Source: Candidatus Krumholzibacteriia bacterium
GTDB lineage: Bacteria; Krumholzibacteriota; Krumholzibacteriia; LZORAL124-64-63
NCBI GenBank assembly: GCA_029935695.1
Contig: JAOZJV010000031.1
Coordinates: 4,445-13,363 of the forward strand
Reading direction: 5' to 3'
DNA: 8,919 bases
A program made the position numbers and the translations under genes. This document shows positions 5,962 through 8,919 of the stretch, one piece after another. Positions within the stretch are counted from its first letter, which is position 1, and each line of letters starts with the position of its first letter. Under the pieces are notes generated by a model. That model was given only the letters and a program-made list of their open reading frames with translations. It was not told the DNA's origin and did no database searches.

Positions 5962-8870
5962 TGAAACGCAGTCCTGTTCCGTTTGTTTTGGGGTTGGGGA
6001 TTTTGATGGCCCTGGCCATGGGATACTCCCTTTACATTGGATCTGGAACGGCTGTTCGGTATGCGTCTTTGGTGGATGCGGCCATGGAGATCAAGCTGGA
6101 AGCAGCCATTGGTCATCTTTGGTTTGAAGAGGTCATCAGTGGCGACCGGCATGAGGATGTTTCCGGGGCCCTGGCTCACATTGACAAGTCGGCATGGTAT
6201 GCCCGGGTCATGCTTGAAGGTGGAGAAAATTCCGAAGGTACTATTGTGCCTCTTCAGGATCCTGCGCTGCGTGGGGAAATTGAAGAAGTATTGGTAAAGA
6301 TATTGGAGTTTCGGAGCATCGCGGATGACCGGTGGGAAGCCTCGGAACAATCCGGCATCGGGTCTGAGATCGACCAGCGTTTTGATGCCCTTTTTAACGA
6401 TCTTTTAATCCAGGCTGATATTGTTGAAACTGAGTTGCAAAGTTTCATGGCCCAGGAGATTTTTCGGTTTCGAACCATTCAATCTCTGTTGATTGCGATA
6501 TGCCTGGCCCTGGCCTCCCTGACGGGCCTTATTTTCCGCAACTACAATCGCGAGCTCAAGCAGGGTATTTCCGCACTGCAAAAAAGTGAAGAAAATATGT
6601 CGACCACTCTGCTTTCCATTGGGGACGCAGTGATTACCACAGACACCGAGGGGTGCATCGTCCGGATGAATCCTGTGGCAGAACAATTGACCGGTTGGAA
6701 CCATTCAGAAGCCCGGGGACTGCCCCTGGAAAATATCTTCCACATCATCAACTCCAAAACGCGAATGAAGGTGGACAACCCTGTTGCCAAAGTATTGACC
6801 GAAGGCATCATTGTTGGGCTGGCCAACCATACGGCCCTCATCGCGCGGGACGGGACAGAATTTCAAATCGCCGACAGTGGGGCACCCATTCGCGACACTC
6901 AAGGCCGCATCACAGGGGTGGTTCTTGTTTTCCGGGATGTGACTGAGAGTTATGCCAAAGATCAACTCCTGCATCAAAGTGAGGATAAATTCAGAGCGCT
7001 GTACGACAATGCTCCCCTGTCCTACCAATCTCTTGACGAGGATGGTTGTTTCCTGGACATCAACCCCGCCTGGTTGAATGCCCTGGGTTATAAAAAAGAA
7101 GAAGTTATTGGTCAGAATTTCGCAGATTTTCTTCACCCGGACTGGAAACCTCACTTCGAAAAAAACTTCCCCGAGTTCAAACGGCGCGGCTATGTGAATG
7201 ATGTACAGTTCAAAATCAGACACAAAGACAAACACTACCTGGACATTTCATTTGAAGGCTGTATTGGGTACCTCCCCGACGGAAGCTTTCGCCAGACCTA
7301 TTGTGTTTTCAAGGACATCACTTCGCTGAAAGAAAACGAAGTAGAACGAGATCGTCTGGTCAAAGCCATTGAGCAGGCAAATGAGTCCATCGTGATTACT
7401 GATGCCGAGGGTATCATCCTGTACACCAACCCTGTTTTTGAACAGATCACTGGCTATAGTGCAGACGAAGCATTGGGCCTTTCTCCCCGTGTGCTCCAAA
7501 GCGGTGAGCACAATGAAGAATTCTATAAGAATTTGTGGACAGTAATTTCTGGGGGAGACACTTGGCGGGGACGCTTCATCAACCAGAAAAAAGACGGCAG
7601 TCACTTTACTGAAGATGCTACAATTTCACCTGTTTTTGACAATGCAGGAATCATCGTAAATTATGTAGCGGTCAAACGCGATGTCACCGAGCAGCTTGCA
7701 CTGGAAGAACAATACCACCAGGCCCAGAAAGTGGAATCCATTGGCCGGTTGGCCGGAGGCGTAGCCCATGACCTGAACAACCTGCTGACTCCCATTTTAG
7801 GCTATTGTGAAATTCTGATGGCAGATTTCGATGCCGATGATGCCCGAAGAGAAAGCGTGGATATCATCCTGCGCTCAGGAATTCGCGCCCGGGATCTGGT
7901 GCGTCAGCTTCTGGCCTTCAGCCGTAAACAAACCCTGGAATACAAACAGGTTAGCCTTAATCAGATCCTGGAAAACTTTCAGGATCTTCTGCAGCGCACC
8001 ATCCGTGAGGACATCATCATTCAGGTTACGCTTTCTCCGGAAACGGGAAACATCATGGCCGACATTGGCCAGATCGAACAAGTGATCATGAACCTGACGG
8101 TCAATGCTGCCGATTCCATGCCCCAAGGTGGCCATCTGAATATCGAGACGATGCCGGTGGAGCTGGACGAAGAATACGCCTCCAAACATCATGGTGTAAA
8201 AGCAGGACCGTACTATATGCTGGCCATCAGCGACACAGGACACGGAATTGATGATGAAATCATGGAAAGAATCTTTGAGCCCTTCTTTTCCACCAAAGGT
8301 GAACAGGGTACGGGACTCGGGCTTGCCACCGTTTACGGTATCATCAAACAACACGGGGGCAACATCTGGGTTTACAGCGAAAAAGACAAAGGAACAACAT
8401 TCAAAATCTACCTGCCTGCCTCCCATGAACAACCCGCAGAGGTCAAGGTTAAGAAAGCAGAGACTGCTTCCCGGGTATGCTCAGAAACTATTCTGCTGGC
8501 AGAGGATGATGAGGAAGTGCGTGAGCTCGCTCGTGCCATTCTCTGCCGAACAGGTTACACCGTCCTGGAAGCATCCAGCGGGGCTGATGCCCTGTCCAGA
8601 CAAACAGACCACGACGGACCGGTTCATCTTCTGCTGACGGACGTAGTGATGCCCGAGATGAATGGCAAGCAATTGTTTGAATTGGCCCGCGGGAAAAATC
8701 CCGATCTGAAAGTGCTCTTCATGTCCGGCTACACCGACGATGTGGTTGTTCACCGGGGTGTGCTGGATGAAGGGACCAACTTCATTCAAAAGCCATTCAC
8801 CCTGGATGCTCTTGCGGCCAAGGTGCAGAATGTTTTGGACCAAAAAACCAGGCTGGGACCCCAGCATTAA
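5958..8870 (+). CDS. Membrane hybrid sensor histidine kinase (3 PAS, HisKA, HATPase, receiver)
   Basis: A 970-residue inner-membrane sensor kinase. A transmembrane helix at about 8-28 and a second at about 174-193 bracket an extracytoplasmic helical sensor of about 145 residues, with the motif HLWFEEVISGD (53-63); I do not recognise a named sensor domain. Three PAS domains follow at about 210-332, 340-458 and 465-580, the last two ending in FKDIT and KRDVTE. HisKA has GGVAHDLNN with the phospho-acceptor His604. The ATPase domain shows NLTVNAADS (N box, Asn716), DTGHG (759-763), FEPFFSTK and GTGLGLA. The C-terminal receiver has acidic residues Glu849-Asp851, phospho-acceptor Asp895 (TDVVMPEMNG), Ser923 and Lys945 (KPF). 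All catalytic residues are intact. There is no partner response regulator in the window. Start codons at 5958 and 5961 are equally possible and neither has a clear ribosome binding site, unless coupled to the short upstream ORF. Confidence 0.92.
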   Translation: MMKRSPVPFVLGLGILMALAMGYSLYIGSGTAVRYASLVDAAMEIKLEAAIGHLWFEEVISGDRHEDVSGALAHIDKSAWYARVMLEGGENSEGTIVPLQDPALRGEIEEVLVKILEFRSIADDRWEASEQSGIGSEIDQRFDALFNDLLIQADIVETELQSFMAQEIFRFRTIQSLLIAICLALASLTGLIFRNYNRELKQGISALQKSEENMSTTLLSIGDAVITTDTEGCIVRMNPVAEQLTGWNHSEARGLPLENIFHIINSKTRMKVDNPVAKVLTEGIIVGLANHTALIARDGTEFQIADSGAPIRDTQGRITGVVLVFRDVTESYAKDQLLHQSEDKFRALYDNAPLSYQSLDEDGCFLDINPAWLNALGYKKEEVIGQNFADFLHPDWKPHFEKNFPEFKRRGYVNDVQFKIRHKDKHYLDISFEGCIGYLPDGSFRQTYCVFKDITSLKENEVERDRLVKAIEQANESIVITDAEGIILYTNPVFEQITGYSADEALGLSPRVLQSGEHNEEFYKNLWTVISGGDTWRGRFINQKKDGSHFTEDATISPVFDNAGIIVNYVAVKRDVTEQLALEEQYHQAQKVESIGRLAGGVAHDLNNLLTPILGYCEILMADFDADDARRESVDIILRSGIRARDLVRQLLAFSRKQTLEYKQVSLNQILENFQDLLQRTIREDIIIQVTLSPETGNIMADIGQIEQVIMNLTVNAADSMPQGGHLNIETMPVELDEEYASKHHGVKAGPYYMLAISDTGHGIDDEIMERIFEPFFSTKGEQGTGLGLATVYGIIKQHGGNIWVYSEKDKGTTFKIYLPASHEQPAEVKVKKAETASRVCSETILLAEDDEEVRELARAILCRTGYTVLEASSGADALSRQTDHDGPVHLLLTDVVMPEMNGKQLFELARGKNPDLKVLFMSGYTDDVVVHRGVLDEGTNFIQKPFTLDALAAKVQNVLDQKTRLGPQH

Positions 8871-8919
8871 GACATCTTCAAAGCCCCGGATTGCCTTCTC
8901 TGCCATTGTGAGGTAGATT

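Noticed and set aside
8840..8872. GCTGGG/CCCAGC hairpin at the kinase 3' end as a terminator
   Set aside because: It lies within the coding sequence, has a two-base loop and has no T-run.

Overview
The window looks like a chromosomal segment of an uncultured-type bacterium with a secreted-protein repertoire typical of the FCB superphylum and related candidate phyla. The main clue is a large exported protein with FG-GAP/VCBS repeats, an ASPIC/UnbV domain and a C-terminal FlgD-like/T9SS-type module (HPNPFNPST...). The phylum (Krumholzibacteriota-, Eisenbacteria- or Latescibacterota-like) is an inference from domain style only. TGA is used as a normal stop in at least one gene here, so the genetic code appears standard apart from one recoded site described below.

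Layout. Positions 1-983 on the minus strand hold a small winged-helix regulator followed by an RpiB/LacAB-type sugar-phosphate isomerase, which runs off the left edge with an unusual C-terminal extension. An AT-rich divergent intergenic region (about 984-1311) carries four related 15-bp imperfect palindromes, probably operator sites, and a promoter for the regulator. On the plus strand, 1312-2970 is a tight three-gene cassette: an S26-type signal-peptidase-like protein with a Ser/His pair, an HPr-kinase-like P-loop protein, and a PqqD-like protein. This resembles peptide-modification (RiPP-type or HPr-rel-type) cassettes, but no precursor peptide is visible.

The most notable gene is 3075-5690. 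Its true start has a strong ribosome binding site and a signal peptide, and its codon 47 is an in-frame TGA. That TGA sits exactly where the first Cys of a thioredoxin-like CxxC motif belongs (U-P-Y-C). A hairpin with a GGTC apical loop follows immediately, at the position expected for a bacterial SECIS element. I interpret this as a secreted selenoprotein: an Omp28/thioredoxin-like domain fused to a seven-repeat beta-propeller, ASPIC/UnbV and a C-terminal sorting-type domain. A conventional gene caller would start it at an internal TTG (3252) and lose both the signal peptide and the selenocysteine.

Downstream, 5707-5796 is a perfect 34-bp inverted repeat, bracketed by an 8-bp direct repeat that may be a target-site duplication. 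The right part (5958-8870) encodes an orphan membrane hybrid histidine kinase with three PAS domains and a C-terminal receiver. It lacks its own Shine-Dalgarno sequence and may be translationally coupled to a 12-codon leader ORF. The last 49 bases hold nothing I can identify.
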